From positions 361,309,750 to 361,373,749 of the forward strand of contig CM062814.1 in assembly GCA_031772625.1 (NCBI GenBank): a stretch of DNA of 64,000 bases. The letters run 5' to 3'. The DNA is from Pinus tabuliformis (taxonomy: Eukaryota > Streptophyta > Pinopsida > Pinales > Pinaceae). Position numbers and translations under genes: made by a program. The stretch's first letter is position 1, and each line of letters starts with the position of its first letter. Of the stretch, positions 35,401-46,790 are shown piece after piece. The notes under the pieces were generated by a model. The model did no database searches. It was given only the letters and a program-made list of their open reading frames with translations, and was not told the DNA's origin.

Positions 35401-37041
35401 GCAACCAGAAAGTTATATTCCATCTTCTTTCTGTTCAAATTTTTCTTTATCTGTTGCTAATGCTGATCCTAGAATTGTGAATGAAGTAGTATATTCAAAG
35501 GATGGAAAACTATGGAAAGAGGCCATGGTTGATGAAATGACATCTTTGGACAAAAATGAGGCTTGGGATCTGGTCGAGTTGCCAGCTGGAAGGAAACCCA
35601 TTGGCAGCAAATGGGTGTTGAAGAAGAAGACAAATACAAAAGGAAAGGTGGAGAAATACAAAGCTAGGCTGGTAGAAAAGGGTTATTCCCAGGTGCCGGG
35701 AACTGATTGTGGTGATACTTCTTCTCATGTTTCCAAGGTAGCTTCTATTCGATTACTTTTATATGTTGTTGTTGCTTTTGATTTTGAGGTAGAACATATG
35801 GATGTGAAGACAACATTTCTTCACAGGGATTTGGAAGAGGAGATCTACATGAAGCAACCTGAAGGATTTTCGGTGAAGGGTAGGAAACAACTGGTATGAA
35901 AGTTAAAGAAGACTTTATATGGGTTAAAATAGTCACCAAGGATGTGGTATTAGAAATTTGATACATTTATATCGGGACTTGGCTTCAACAGAAGAAAAGC
36001 ATATCACTACATATATTTTAAATTAATTGGTGACCATGTTATTTATCTGGTCTTGTATGTGGATGATATGTTGCTAGTTAGAAATGACAAAGAAATTATC
36101 CAAGATTTGAAGACCCAATTGTCCTCCAAATTCGACATGAAAGATATTGGTGCTACAAACTATATTTTGGGCATGGAAATTAAAAGAGATCATTGAAAGA
36201 GGAAGCTCTCGTTAAACTAGAGGAAGCATGTTGAGACTAATACTGTAGAGGTTTAATATGAGGGACAGTAAACTGGTGAAGGTTCCTATTCCTATAGATG
36301 TGAGGTTATCTGCTGAAGAATGTCCCAAGACACAAGAAGAGGAAGAGGACATGTCCCATGTTCCATATGCAACTGTAGTCAGTAACCTGATGTATGAAAT
36401 GGTCTGTACTAGACCAAACATTGCACATGCAGTGGGAGTACTAAGCAGGTTTATGTCAAAACCAGTAAAGGAGCACTCAACAGTAGTGAAGTGGGTTTTC
36501 AGGAATTTACATGACACTAGTGATTATGGTTTGTGCTACCAAGGATGACTAGGATTGGACAGAGTGTTGGGTATTCAGGATTTGTTGTTGCAGAATAGGC
36601 TAGAGATCGGATCAAAGAAGATCTACAAGTGGGTATGTGTTTAACCTACATGGAGGTGGAGTCATTTGGATGAGTAAGAAACAATCTGTAGTCGCACTAT
36701 CAACCACAGCAACAGAATACATGGCAGTCACTCATGCAAGCAAGGAAGTAGTTTGGTTGTAGAGATTGTGTTCAAGTATGGGGTTAGTATAGGGAGTTAT
36801 AAAGATAGACTGTGACAACCAAAGTGCAATTTTCTTGGCAAAGAACCCTACTTATCATTCAAAGAAAAAGCACGTTGATGTTTAGTATCACTTTGTGAGG
36901 GATATGATTGAAGACAAAAAGGTGTTGCTAGTAAAGGTGGACACTTTGAAGAATACTACAAATGCATTGAAAAATTATGTGAGCTCTGAGAAGTTCCCTT
37001 GGTGTGGAGAAACAATGGGCATTTTAGGGTTGGTTAAATGA
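35401..37041 (+). pseudogene. Copia B reverse transcriptase and RNase H
   Basis: WKEAMVDEMTSLDKNEAWDLVELP starts the RT, followed by GSKWVLKKKTNTKGKVEKYKARL, MDVKTTFLHRDLEEEIYMKQPEGF, LKKTLYGLK*SPRMWY*KF and LVLYVDDMLLV (YVDD intact). RNase H follows after damage near 36200-36640: SVVALSTTATEYMAVTHASKEVVWL, DCDNQSAIFLAKNPTYHSKKKHVDV, YHFVRDMI. It ends at TGA 37039-37041. TAGs at 35930, 35951, 36760, 36790 and 36883 all replace expected Gln; TGA at 35897 replaces Trp. Confidence 0.92.
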
Positions 37042-37080
37042 CTAAGCTCTCCTGTGGCCCCTTGTGGAAATAAAATAACA

Positions 37081-37090
37081 AGTCGGAGAA
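37081..37090 (+). promoter_or_regulatory. Polypurine tract of copia B
   Basis: agtcggagaa immediately before the 3' LTR; short and partly decayed. Confidence 0.5.
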
Positions 37091-37589
37091 TGTTGGGTTG
37101 TGTTATATTCTTTCCACAACTAGTCCCCCTAGTTTAATAGGGGTTAGAGCGGGGTGGATCCCCCCCCTTCGTTGCGCTAACTGTGCAATGGGGGATCACG
37201 GGAGGGTTTGAGGGTGGTAGTTAGCCCCCCTCTACGGTGTCTAAGGCAATTCCCTGGGGAATATTTTTTTGGAACCTATATTAGGTTAGGAAGATGTACC
37301 TATGCTTTTGTGCATGGGTTTCGTACATGGTTTTGGATGTGATGGTTTTCGGTCCATGATTTTGGATGCAATGGTTTTCGATCCATGGTATTGGATGCTT
37401 CGACATGTATAAATATGTATTGTAACATTCAAAGGAACATAATGAAAAATCAATCTAGTAGTCTCGGTTTTTGGATCCAGGGGAAAATCTCTATGTATAT
37501 GTGTTTTATGTGTTATGGTATCGCATTGTTTATTTTCTATGTTTTAGAATTCGCATGCAGGTAATTTCTGTACAGGGTTAAAACCTACA
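37091..37589 (+). repeat. 3' LTR of copia B
   Basis: 499 bp from tgttgggttg to aacctaca; pairs with 9975-10266 plus 32846-33049. Followed by TSD actgg (37590-37594) and the resumed protease of A. Confidence 0.92.
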
Positions 37590-37594
37590 ACTGG

Positions 37595-38101
37595 TATGGG
37601 CCTATTACTTTTCAGAGCAAGCATGTAGCTCCACTAACCTTGAATAATGTTATGCATGTACCCAGATTGACGAAGAACATGTTATCGATTTCAATGCATG
37701 AAGATAGAGGCTATGCTATGATATTTTCAAAAGGAAAGGTGTTCCTTCGACACATAGCCATGGGTAAAGTAAAGAAGATAGGGATCCAAGTTTAGAATCT
37801 CTATAATATAGAGTTAGAGGATTGTGCTGCTTTGATTTCAAAAGCGGAAAATATGTTGAAACGAGACATCGACGAGTTATGGCACAAGAGATTGGGCCAC
37901 TTGCATCATGGGGATTTGAAGATATTGCAACAAATCTCTATTGGTCTTCCCAAAGGTACACTTGAGCAAGTTGATACATGCAAGGGTTGTACTTTTAGAA
38001 ATTACACCAAGTCTTCCTTTGGAGATAGAGATAGTCGAGCAGAGTCTATTCTGGAGAGAAAGATTCCATTCAGATGTGTGTCGACCATTCTCGACATCAT
38101 T
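37595..38101 (+). pseudogene. Copia A protease C-terminus and start of integrase
   Basis: Resumes the reading frame broken at 9974: MGPITFQSKHVAPLTLNNVMHVPRLTKNMLSI, then FSKGKVFLRH. GAG-pre-integrase follows: LWHKRLGHLHHGDLKILQQISIGLPKGTL..CKGCTFRNYTKSSF (HHCC). One TAG at 37793. A frameshift near 38060 leads to HSDVCRPFSTS, the first catalytic Asp block, which breaks off at 38101 where G is inserted and resumes after about 60896. Confidence 0.88.
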
Positions 38102-38984
38102 TGTTGGCTTGTAGGGGCCTGACCCAGGTTCAGAGATGATTTAGTCAAACAAATCTCGATACTACTGGCCCTTTCGGCAACAGTCTGCAGAGTGCAGACT
38201 GAGTTCTCACCCGAAGTAGTATGGGAGGGTGCTAGAACCAAGTTTCCACACCCTAGGGATGTTTGATGGGTTTCAGGTGGTCCGCAGTTTAACCCTACGT
38301 GAATGTCGCTACACGCACTTATCGGTACCTCGTAGCCTATGATGTTGTCTTTGTGCAGTCTTACTCAGGGGCGGAACAATGTTATTACCCAAGGCCTTAT
38401 TAGTAACCCGATATTAGTTGATCAACTTAACTTATTTGTATGCTTCCAGTTATACTTAACAATATTCACCATTCATACAAAGGCGTGCAATAAATAAATA
38501 GTATAATTGCAATTGATATCAAACATGTAATAACATAAGAACAGAAACATAGAATTCAGATTAAAATTCTCTTTATTATTCTTCCTCCTCGGTTAGAGAC
38601 TCGACTCTTCCCTATGCACACAGTTGCAGGGGTCCACACACTCAACTGCGGACTCTACTAGGCCTCTGTAGACTCATCTGTGAGCCTCTTCCTACTACTG
38701 CATCCCATGATACTTAGAGTCTTGCTCTATGCTCGCTATCTTATCCTATTCATTAGATTTCATTCATTCATTCGTTACTTTACAACTTAGAGATATTTAT
38801 ATTATCCCATGATCTGCAGACCATGGGTAGGTTGCCACTACATTCAAAACTTAGGGCGAACATCCCTATGATTCTAACATACAATTCACACTCTCTGCCT
38901 GCAATTCGCGGAGTCTTCACAATAATATTACTGAAAACATGGGCTTTGAGCCCCAAACAATATTGTCGGGGGATTCCATGTCCA
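38102..38984 (-). repeat. 3' LTR of G
   Basis: Begins tgttggcttgtaggggcctg, matches 59995-60891. TATA motif (tatttata on +, i.e. TATAAATA on the minus strand) at 38794-38801, conserved at 60695-60702. More diverged from its partner than the LTRs of E, in line with G being the older host. Confidence 0.88.
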
Positions 38985-39484
38985 ATAGGCCCCGAATAGA
39001 AACGTCGTGACTCACCCTCGAGTCATTTTATCAGCGCGACAATATTGTCGCGGAGTCCCTTCAACCATTCTCGTATGGTGCTGATGTTCGCAGCATACTG
39101 AGTTGCTGCTTGTTGAACCTACTATATGCATTCCTTCATGTCTTAATTGTGTCCTTACATATTTACTGGCATTCGTTGTGTATTTTTATAGTCCTGCGCC
39201 CTTGTCCGGCTCTTCAGGATGTGAAGACTGTGGTTTGGCCAGTTAGTCAGATAGTCGGCCCACCATGTACGGCTTCAAGCAACGGACATCCCATCATGAA
39301 TAGTGACACCAATGGTCACTTCCCAGCCACACCCGCGTGGCAGCACAACCCTCCATGCACGATCACGAACCCTCTGACGTCCTACTCCTGCGTGCATCTC
39401 TCATATAGTGCAGCCCCCAGGCAGAATATTTTATAGTCCTGCGGTCCCTTTGAACTACTTCGAGCACTAAGACTATCCTTCCTA
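38985..39484 (-). other. Non-coding region between G ORF and 3' LTR
   Basis: No recognised domain. Contains the perfect 18-bp palindrome CGCGACAATATTGTCGCG at 39035-39052. Confidence 0.6.
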
Positions 39485-40380
39485 TGGCTAGTCATGTGGG
39501 TGCACCAACCGTGCGGGGCTTCATCTCATCCTCCACCATGGTTCGTGGAGAATCCCCATCTTCCATTCTAGTGATTGGCATTGTGCACTCTATTATTTCC
39601 ACTGCGCTACCCTGGTCACCACGTTTCTCGAGATGTGGTCTTAGCCACGGCAGCAGAATAACCAATTCACGACAATAGCTTTCCAATTTGTCAGTATGAC
39701 TATACGCACCTTGCCTTGCCATCCTCAATTTTTTGATGAGAAATGCTTCCTTCATTTCGTTTTCTAGCTTCTTGACCTATGCATCCATTAAACCGCTTTT
39801 CTCCCTTAGTCGTACCCGATCTTTTTCAAGTTTGCGAAGTCTAAAGTTTCCTCGTCAGATTTCTTCCTCAAGTCTTATATGTTTTGTTTCATACCACTGT
39901 GTGATTTCTTCATTTCGATTTGCGTGGACGATCGTATTTATGAGTGCTATTATGCACGAACTCGTCTTCGCATGCTCCACAAGGAACTACAGACCTTGCT
40001 TCATACTTTAGCTTCGGAAGCGCTTGCATAGTCAGATTTTTCTACATGGTACTATAAGGCCATACAACCTTTGGTACATGTAGGTCCTAGTTAGTGCGTC
40101 TCACATGGTGAAACCTGTTCAACACTTCGCACACCTTGTTGAAGGCTTCCCTGTGTATGATTTTTGGCGTGCCAGGTTTTATCATTCTTCGTCATTTGCA
40201 CACTTGTATTGCCTACTTCTGCTTGTTGTTCGTGTTTCCTATCATGATAGCAGTGAGCATTCATGCGGGCTGTGTACCATATGCCTATACCCATCTAGAA
40301 AGGTGGGCACACAAGCTATTTGACCCCTCATAACTAGCTTACCCCCGTATCTGAGGCTTCCTAAATCGTAAGTGCATGAT
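39485..40380 (-). pseudogene. Element G C-terminal coiled-coil-like ORF part
   Basis: Minus strand, from about 40380 to the stop before 39490. The readable blocks include a charged region (KKAV, EMKKSHSGMKQN) and, in the open block 39755-39492, MKEAFLIKKLRMARQGAYSHTDKLE, LPWLRPHLEKRGDQGSAVEI, PITRMEDGDSPRTMVEDEMK. Composition upstream suggests coiled coil. No enzyme motif. I cannot name the family; it replaces the pol region expected for an autonomous element. Confidence 0.5.
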
Positions 40381-40640
40381 CTTTCTGCATTCGCACCAAT
40401 CCCTAAAACTCTGTTGGTGTGTAACCCCACCACCTTGCAGGTGTAGCATGCAGTTCCCATTGCATAGCATCGAAACACTGTTGTTCTAGCACTTCACTTT
40501 CAAATTTGTTCAAGAATTCATCCACCGCTATCAACCCATCATACATAGGCAGATCCCTTATCTCTGTTTTCATGTAATGTAGTGATCTTACCATCATGTT
40601 GTAATTGAGCTTGGTTACCTCGTGTAACTGGTTCTGCCAT
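40381..40640 (-). pseudogene. Element G second capsid-like segment
   Basis: Minus-strand block with DLPMYDGLIAVDEFLNKFE and ATPARWWG, the start of a gag capsid fold (target block, then A.W...AxxWW). It lies downstream of the protease, whereas a normal gag domain of the same element is upstream of the protease at 59548-58990. Stops surround it, and the rest of the capsid fold is not visible. Confidence 0.5.
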
Positions 40641-41524
40641 CGTTCTGTTTCCTCATCTGAATCAGATGTACAGGAGCAGTCATGCTCCCATGAAATTCTA
40701 CCATCTGTTGTAGGATTTACCCAGTCCTATTCCCGAGCGGTTATCTTGTAGATACAGTCTAGCTCGTCGTCTCTCTTGTCATCGCGCACTGACTTAGTGT
40801 AATGCACTCCTTCCATAGGTTCTAAAGGCACCACTACACGTAGTCACATTTTCTCAAAAATCATTTTGCACTTATTTATATTTATCACTCCATTCATATC
40901 AGTGGCCTAATATATATTCCTAGTAGTGCAAGATAGGGATTGTTGTCATTGACAATCTCTATCACCTCGAAATCTGCAAGCGCGCTCGCACCTTTGATGT
41001 CTACTATTATCCCCTACAACCTTCCCATCGGTAGGATCTTCTCCTGGTTCACCATTCGCAACTGAATGGTAGACCTTTACAACTCGGGCCTACCCATGCA
41101 CTCTCATGCTTGCTTTAGCAGCGAATTCGCATCTGATGCTAGATCCAAAACTACTCGATCCATTCCATACTCCCCAATTTTCACAGTCAATCTCATTTCC
41201 CTTCTTGTTCATGATGTGTTCTTTCCGAGCTTTCGAAATACACATAGTTCTCCTGACCCAGTGCACCTAGTGATAAGTTCCTACAGTCCTTTCACAGCAT
41301 TGTTGTCACGCAACAGTTTCATAAATGGCTCTAGAAAGGTGTTGATCATTGAAGGATCCATCTTTGGCTCTAGTTGATCCTTACTACCTACATTCGAGGC
41401 CTTTATCAAGCTCTTCTTAGCTTCCATGAATGTCTCCTTCACGCTCCCCAAATCAAATCCAGGTTCCTTTGTAGGAGCCTTGTGAACCCATGCACTTTCT
41501 TCAAGCTGCTTACCTATGTCATCT
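40641..41524 (-). pseudogene. Element G protease region
   Basis: The minus strand continues the gag of G after E: ESAWVHKAPTKEPGFDLG and VKETFMEAKKSLIKASN (41510-41400), then EPKMDPSMINTFLEPFMKLL. The retropepsin-like part reads VKIGEYGMDRVVLDLASDAN (D-L-A-S where D-L-G-S is expected), LLKQAWECMGRPEL, ADFEVIEIVNDNNPYLALLGI. Several TAG and TGA stops. Then an acidic region (CTSDSDEETERWQNQLHEV) toward the second capsid-like segment. The active-site Gly to Ala change argues against function. Confidence 0.65.
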
Positions 41525-42576
41525 TGTCATGCGGAAAGAGTCAATTTTGCGAACAAACCCGACCTCCCTAGAAGCTAAGGCTTTCTAGTGACAAACAAGA
41601 CAATCAAGCACTATCTTTCCCTAAATATGCATTTAAAATACAAGAAACCAGGTGTTTAAAGCATACCTTTAGTCCAACGTTGTTTGTAGTAGTCCAGCCT
41701 CTCCGATCCAGATGAGCTCCTCCTTCTCTTTGAAACCTGCATTCACTAACAAGAAAACGATTACATAACACCTGAATAACTCATGAAATAAAACATATTC
41801 ATCATAAAGACCAAGGAGTATATGAAATAAATTGTATATAACAACTTGTTGAGAAAAATGAACTTAATTGTATTAAGTGGAAACAAAAGAAACCATTACA
41901 ACCAGTGCCTTGGTGTTGTGCAGGTCCCTCCCAGGGTCCAGCACGAGTTCTCCTTTACTTTGATCAGCTCACCCACTTCCAAATGAAGCTAAGAAAGGAT
42001 GGGAATCTCTCCTCTCAAGCTCTATAAGGGAGTCCTAATTTCAGCAGCATCTACCCTTAGGAATGTTCAGCTTTCAACCTCCCCTCCCTTTGGCCCAATG
42101 CCTGTATTTATAATGCTTTGGAGGAAGTTAATCAGGTCCACCATCAATGGGATAAGCCCCTCTTTCAATGGGATAGCTCCCCTCTTGATGGGATAAGTTC
42201 CTCTTTCATAGGGATACATGAACCATCTGGAGGCACTCAATACACGTCAAACCATCTTCTAGAATGCTCTAGAATCGACCACAAGTAACTTTTTTGAAGT
42301 AAAACTCGCGCCTTTTGACCTTTACAGGAGTACGCACCCACCCCTTTACAGACAGAGCGTACAAGTACGCAGGTATTGTGAACTTGGGGTGCGTACACGC
42401 AGGTAAGGTTAAGAGAAACTGCGTAACCCGAGTTAATTGACTTTTTAAGGACTTTCTCTCTTTCTTGGAGTTTGACATGAGGAGCAGAGGTATAAGACTT
42501 GCCAAGGAGGATAGTATGACAGTTGATGGAGCCATACTAACTGCAGATAGTCATGGTGACAAATTGTAGTGTAACA
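41525..42576 (-). repeat. 3' LTR of E
   Basis: TG at 41525 to CA at 42576 on +. Contains the minus-strand TATA box TATAAATA (42105-42112), a short tandem repeat of atgggataagcccctctttc type (42148-42212) and a cluster of GTACGC/GCGTAC motifs (42330-42400). All are repeated in 57229-58272. Confidence 0.95.
42105..42112 (-). promoter_or_regulatory. TATA box of E LTR promoter
   Basis: TATAAATA on the minus strand within gcattataaatacaggc; conserved at 57809-57816. Confidence 0.7.
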
Positions 42577-42589
42577 GATTGCCCCCTAA
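42577..42589 (-). promoter_or_regulatory. Polypurine tract of E
   Basis: Minus strand TTTAGGGGGCAATC next to the 3' LTR; same core as in D. Confidence 0.75.
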
Positions 42590-42591
42590 AG

Positions 42592-44434
42592 TGCGAAGCC
42601 TGTAGTAGATTAGGGTTTCATATCATCTAGGAAGGGTGAAGTACTTTATCATTTCAAGGATTATCTTGTGGAGAGCCCAGTCGGAACCTGCAAATATTCA
42701 ACACAAAATACATATGTAAGATCATATCATCACTGAGGTAGGCATTCCCATACTCAGATTGAAAACTTTAACTAACAAACTAACTACTGCTCTGATATAG
42801 GAATGATTTCGCAGTACATCATAATCATAGACTCATGTAGACATAGTATGGATGCAACCATCTGTTTATGATTAGTCTACTGTATAATGAATACAAAACT
42901 CCTCGCAGCCTGGATGGTGGAAACTAGATCCAGGGTCTTCATTTCTACTTCCCGAAATAGTACGATTCTATCCATGCGAATAAATGAGTTGATGTCGAAC
43001 ATGGTAGAAACCACTTGATTACCAGTCGATGATGTAAACTGTTAACAAGTGTGAGAGAGACCACCAGTGATGTCAATGGTTCTCAAAGTACCCAGTACAA
43101 TCCATGAGATGTGAATGAATGAGTTGATGTCGAGCATTTCACGGAATCCTTCGATCGAAATTCAATGATGTAAACCGTTGTCAAAGGCGAGAAACCTGCC
43201 ATTGATGCATGAAGATTTCAAGGTACTGACGATTTCTAGGTCATCTTTCTAGATAATGTGCTGATGTAGATAGAAAGTGACCCGTTGCCGGCAAGCCCAC
43301 AACACAAAATCATAGATCAAGTTGAAGAAATGTAGCTATAAGGACTGACTCAGGGATGGTCGAGATGGATGACAGGTATTTTGCAGATGAATGGTTTATT
43401 TGCAGTGACCTCTTGAACACATAACGACACGAAAGATGGCTTGGTGAAAATTGACCCAAAGTTAATACCCGGAACCGGCTGAAGATTTTCAATGTGGTTT
43501 GATTAGCTGTTAGGCAAAGGATTTCCCAACCCAGGTGAATGAAAAAAGTGTCGTGTTCAAGAGTGGTGATAAGGTTTCTTCTGAGACAAAGGATAACAAA
43601 TAGGCTCATTTTCCTCTCTTTTCCCCCACCATTTCTGGCAAGTACCTCTTTATTTTTTACAAGCTTGAGGAGGATAACATATGCTTGATTATAAGCTCCT
43701 TCGGATGAGTCCAACTTAGCTTAGATTCGAACCCTAAGAAGGAGTGGTCCATTCCTGTTTGTAATCGAACAGGTCCTTTACTGTGAAATTTTAACGAGTC
43801 CAATATAGGAGAAACTCGGCGTTTTTCAATTTTAGAGAGTCTGAAAAAACTTAAGAAGACTCCAAGGTTGAACTTTTTCGTAAATTTGTGTCTCCCAAGC
43901 CCGAAAAAGTATAAAATAATACTTGAGAGAAAGGCTGGATCTTTTACGACCAAGGAGTACTTTCATAATTAGTGTCTTTGACCTGAAAAGTAAAAAGCGA
44001 TCAAGGACACGTCGTTTTATTTCCAGTATCGAATTTGAAATGACAAAAATCCGGCAATCTCTTCATGTTTTTACAGTCAGAAAAGGGCTATAAGAGGACC
44101 GTCTTTTAATTCCATTTTAACAAGTGTAAAAGAAGCGCTCGGCAATCTTTTCATGTTTTAGGAGTCAGAAAAGGGCTTAAAGATGACTCTGATGTTTTTG
44201 TTTGTGAAAAATGACAATTTTCCCTGAAAATCCTTTATCTTGCAGAAAAACCAACACATTACTCATACCTGTTTAAAGATATATAAAATACTTTGAAAAA
44301 TACCTTTTCATGGTGAAAAATAAAAAAATTTACCATTTATTTACCCAAAAAACCTATAAAAAGGGCTTTTACCAATTCATTTTTACCATTTTACTGTTGA
44401 GGAGAGAAAAAGGGCTTTTGGCAAGAAACTTCCC
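42592..44434 (-). other. Non-coding 3' internal region of E
   Basis: Colinear in blocks with 14561-17019 of element D and equally non-coding. Includes the shared aagcttgaggaggataacatatgcttg-like block (near 43660), a TTTTAACGAG motif (near 43790) and decayed versions of it (44128, 44160). A 134-codon open frame at 43310-43714 (minus) has no recognised motif. Confidence 0.65.
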
Positions 44435-46033
44435 ATGGACATTGCGGAGAATCTGACCGTCGAAATCGAACGCCGTCTCTTTCAGGTATTCTACAACATC
44501 CTCCTCTTCATTTTCATCCATTTAGAATTTGTTTTTAGGCCCTAGTTTCATTTTTTGGAGGCTTTGGGGTTTCAAGGTCCGCCTTTCGGGGTATGCAGGT
44601 GCTCCACTGGTGACCCGCGTACCTCGACATTTTCTCAGTTGGGAAAATGGCGGGCGTACGTACCTTGCCTTAAAGGAACCCGTGTACCCACGCTCTGTTC
44701 CTAAAGGCGGGGTGCGTACTCCGCGCAAAGGGTTTACAAACCCCAAATTCTCCAATTTGGACCAATAAATTTTGATTTTATGGATTCTAATGGATGTTTT
44801 CTGGTGCGTAGATTGCCCACCATGCTTGATTGGCGCGAGAGAGAACATGAAGATGTTGATTTGGCCGCCATTAATCATCAACCGTCCATTGATGCTTTGA
44901 AGGTATGCGGCCTTTACAAATACTGGGCCATACCTGGCATGAGGGCCCAGGTGCGCTTTCTAGAGTGGCTGGTAGAGAGGTGGAACGTCCAGGAATAGTG
45001 ATTTTACATTGGAGGGCACCAGCTCGAGATAGAGCCCTCAAATATTTACTTTCTCACTGGTTTTCCCAAGAGAGGAAAACACTTGACTCTGTTCGGGACT
45101 AGGTCGGGTGGCTAGTCCATCGCTAGTCTCTGACAAGAGTGGTGTAACACTCAGTCTCAGGGGAAGGGGATAGAGATCAAAACTATATCCAGACCTAAAC
45201 TTATGGTAATTGCTTTTACAGTTACCAGACTTTGCGGGGCTGCCGCTTTACACATCGCCACTGGATCCCAGATGCGGATGGCGATTGATTGCTATCGGGG
45301 CACCATTTTCAACTGGTGTGATGATGTGTTGGCCAATTTAAAGGGCCAACTGACTAGAACCAAAAACGGGCAGCTAAAGACTTTTGGTTATGGGCCTTTA
45401 GTTGTGAGTTTTTCCCTAGAGAGGGTTCCGATGCTGATCCCACAGCAGGTCACTGTTGAGGTTGGGCCTCCCCGAGAGCCTAAATTGATGCGATGGGTTG
45501 CGGTTATGGCCCGTCATCCTGATGAGGGCACGAAGGTTGTCCGATTTACTCCGGAGTATTTTCACTGGTTGGAGGACCAAATCTTTTCTATACAGGATTT
45601 TCCTTATGCCGAAGCTGATTTTCGTGGAGATCAGGACATGGTTCTTCCACCGGGAGAACAATGGGATGACACAGGTAATTCATTTTCACAAGTTTTTAAA
45701 TTATCTATTTTTTTTTGTTTTTTATATCGTCTCAAAACTGACAGTAATAATTTTCAAAATGCAGATGTAGGCCCACGTCGTCTAGCCAATCTCCGGCCTT
45801 TCGAGAGGAGACTACCAGTTGCAGCGGCACCGGCCCCACGGGACGAGGCCACACAGACCCTAGCTGAGTTGGAACAAGACCTAGAGCGTCTTACGGCAGA
45901 TATACCAGAGACTACTATAGACGATATTCCTATCAGGTTTCAGTGCTATGTAGTCGCAGTCCCAGGACCTTTTAGAAGGTTCTTGTGTAGGGTGGCTCGT
46001 GCAGTGGTGTCATATAGAGAGCATCACCAGTGA
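44435..46033 (+). pseudogene. Antisense ORF of E (plant-mobile-domain-like, spliced)
   Basis: Encoded opposite to gag-pol, tail-to-tail with the second RNase H. A possible first exon (44435-44485, MDIAENLTVEIERRLFQ) ends in cag/GTATTC. A main block reads LPTMLDWREREHEDVD, LKVCGLYKYWAIPGMRAQVRFLEWLVERWNV, FYIGGHQLEIEPSNIYFLTGF, AFTVTRLCGAAALHIATGSQMRM, FRGDQDMVLPPGEQWDD. A canonical 90-bp intron, 45675-45764 (acag/GTAATT...TTTTCAAAATGCAG/atg), joins it to FERRLPVAAAPAPRDEATQ..ERLTADIPETT; the intron happens to be in frame and stop-free. TAG, TGA stops at 44996-45001 and near 45110-45135 sit where Gln or Arg fit. The first junction is out of phase as read. The resemblance to plant mobile domains is from memory. 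Confidence 0.7.
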
Positions 46034-46228
46034 TTGGATGGTCGTTTTTGTAGACACATGTGACATTTTGGTTTTTTTTACTTATCATTTTTGCCGATCA
46101 TAAGGTGTTTTTCAACCTATGATCGAACACGATGTATTTTTTGACACACTCCTATCTATATATATCATTATTACTGGCTTATCTTGTTAAACATGTGTGA
46201 TGAAATGTTTTTAAATTTACATGTATGA

Positions 46229-46648
46229 TTATTGCAAATTTCTGTTTAACATTCGAGAAGCAATTGCATCTGCTAATGTATTTAAAGACCTTGGAATATG
46301 CTGATATTCAATGTAATCAAATTCACGTTCCAAGAGACGCTCTCTCAAAAATAACCTTAGTAACACTGGATTTCTAATGGCATACACTCTATTAAGCTGT
46401 AATACAACGAGTTCAGAATCTAACCTCACTATCAAACTCCGAATCCCAAATGAGATAGATTCAGACAATAACTCAATCACTGCACTGTACTCAGTAATGT
46501 TGTTTGTTGTTTGACCGAGGCTCACCCCATGCATAGAAACTAACTCGTCAGAGGGCGAATAGATAACCCAAGCTGCGGAAGAGATATTCCGTGTACTACG
46601 ACAAGCACCATCAACAAGTCCAATGTATGTTTGGAGAGGCATTGACAT
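46229..46648 (-). CDS. Element E second RNase H (RVT_3-type) ORF
   Basis: 140 codons without a stop. Start ATG at 46648 (MSMPLQTYIGLVDGACRS) comes directly after a TTTGCAG acceptor-like site at 46649-46655. Catalytic residues are visible in order: Asp in GLVDGACR, Glu in NNITEYSAVIELL, Asp in IVRLDSELVVLQLNRVYAI, Asp in NTLADAIASRML. AAWVIYSPSDELV and the NNITEY block are typical of the plant RNase H I-like fold (RVT_3). The primary gypsy RNase H of E is separate, at 47935-48599. It lies after integrase in its own frame, with a putative intron before it (donor GTATGG near 46783). It is the best-preserved enzyme in E. Confidence 0.88.
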   Translation of the reverse strand: MSMPLQTYIGLVDGACRSTRNISSAAWVIYSPSDELVSMHGVSLGQTTNNITEYSAVIELLSESISFGIRSLIVRLDSELVVLQLNRVYAIRNPVLLRLFLRERLLEREFDYIEYQHIPRSLNTLADAIASRMLNRNLQ

Positions 46649-46790
46649 CTGCAAACATCAAGGGTAAAACCAAGATAAGCAGAATAACGACGAAAAACAC
46701 ACTTTCTAAGCTAAGCACACTATCTAAACTAACAAACACACTAGCTAGAAAGAAAAAACCTAACCTAACTAAAATCTCCATACCCATCAT

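Larger units (their letters stand above)
9975..37589 (+). mobile_element. Ty1/copia element B, nested in A
   Basis: Complete but dead copia element. 5' LTR 9975-10266 plus 32846-33049 (split by gypsy C), PBS 33052, polyprotein 33164-37041, short purine-rich PPT before the 3' LTR, and 3' LTR 37091-37589 of about 500 bp. The LTRs end ..cctaca and start tgttgggttg (the 5' copy has gg for tg). Flanked by a 5-bp TSD (attgg/actgg). Without C, B is about 5 kb, usual for copia. It lies in the protease of A on the same strand. Confidence 0.9.

Noticed and set aside
33164-37041. Alternative genetic code or programmed readthrough with TAG read as Gln
   Set aside because: Ordinary CAG and CAA Gln codons are common in the same frames, frameshifts and catalytic changes also occur, and the other damage is C/G transitions. 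Decay of methylated DNA explains it more simply.
45203-46033. Single-exon host gene of 276 codons
   Set aside because: It is the unspliced 3' part of the antisense ORF inside element E; upstream homologous sequence is broken by stops, and canonical splice sites remove 90 bases.
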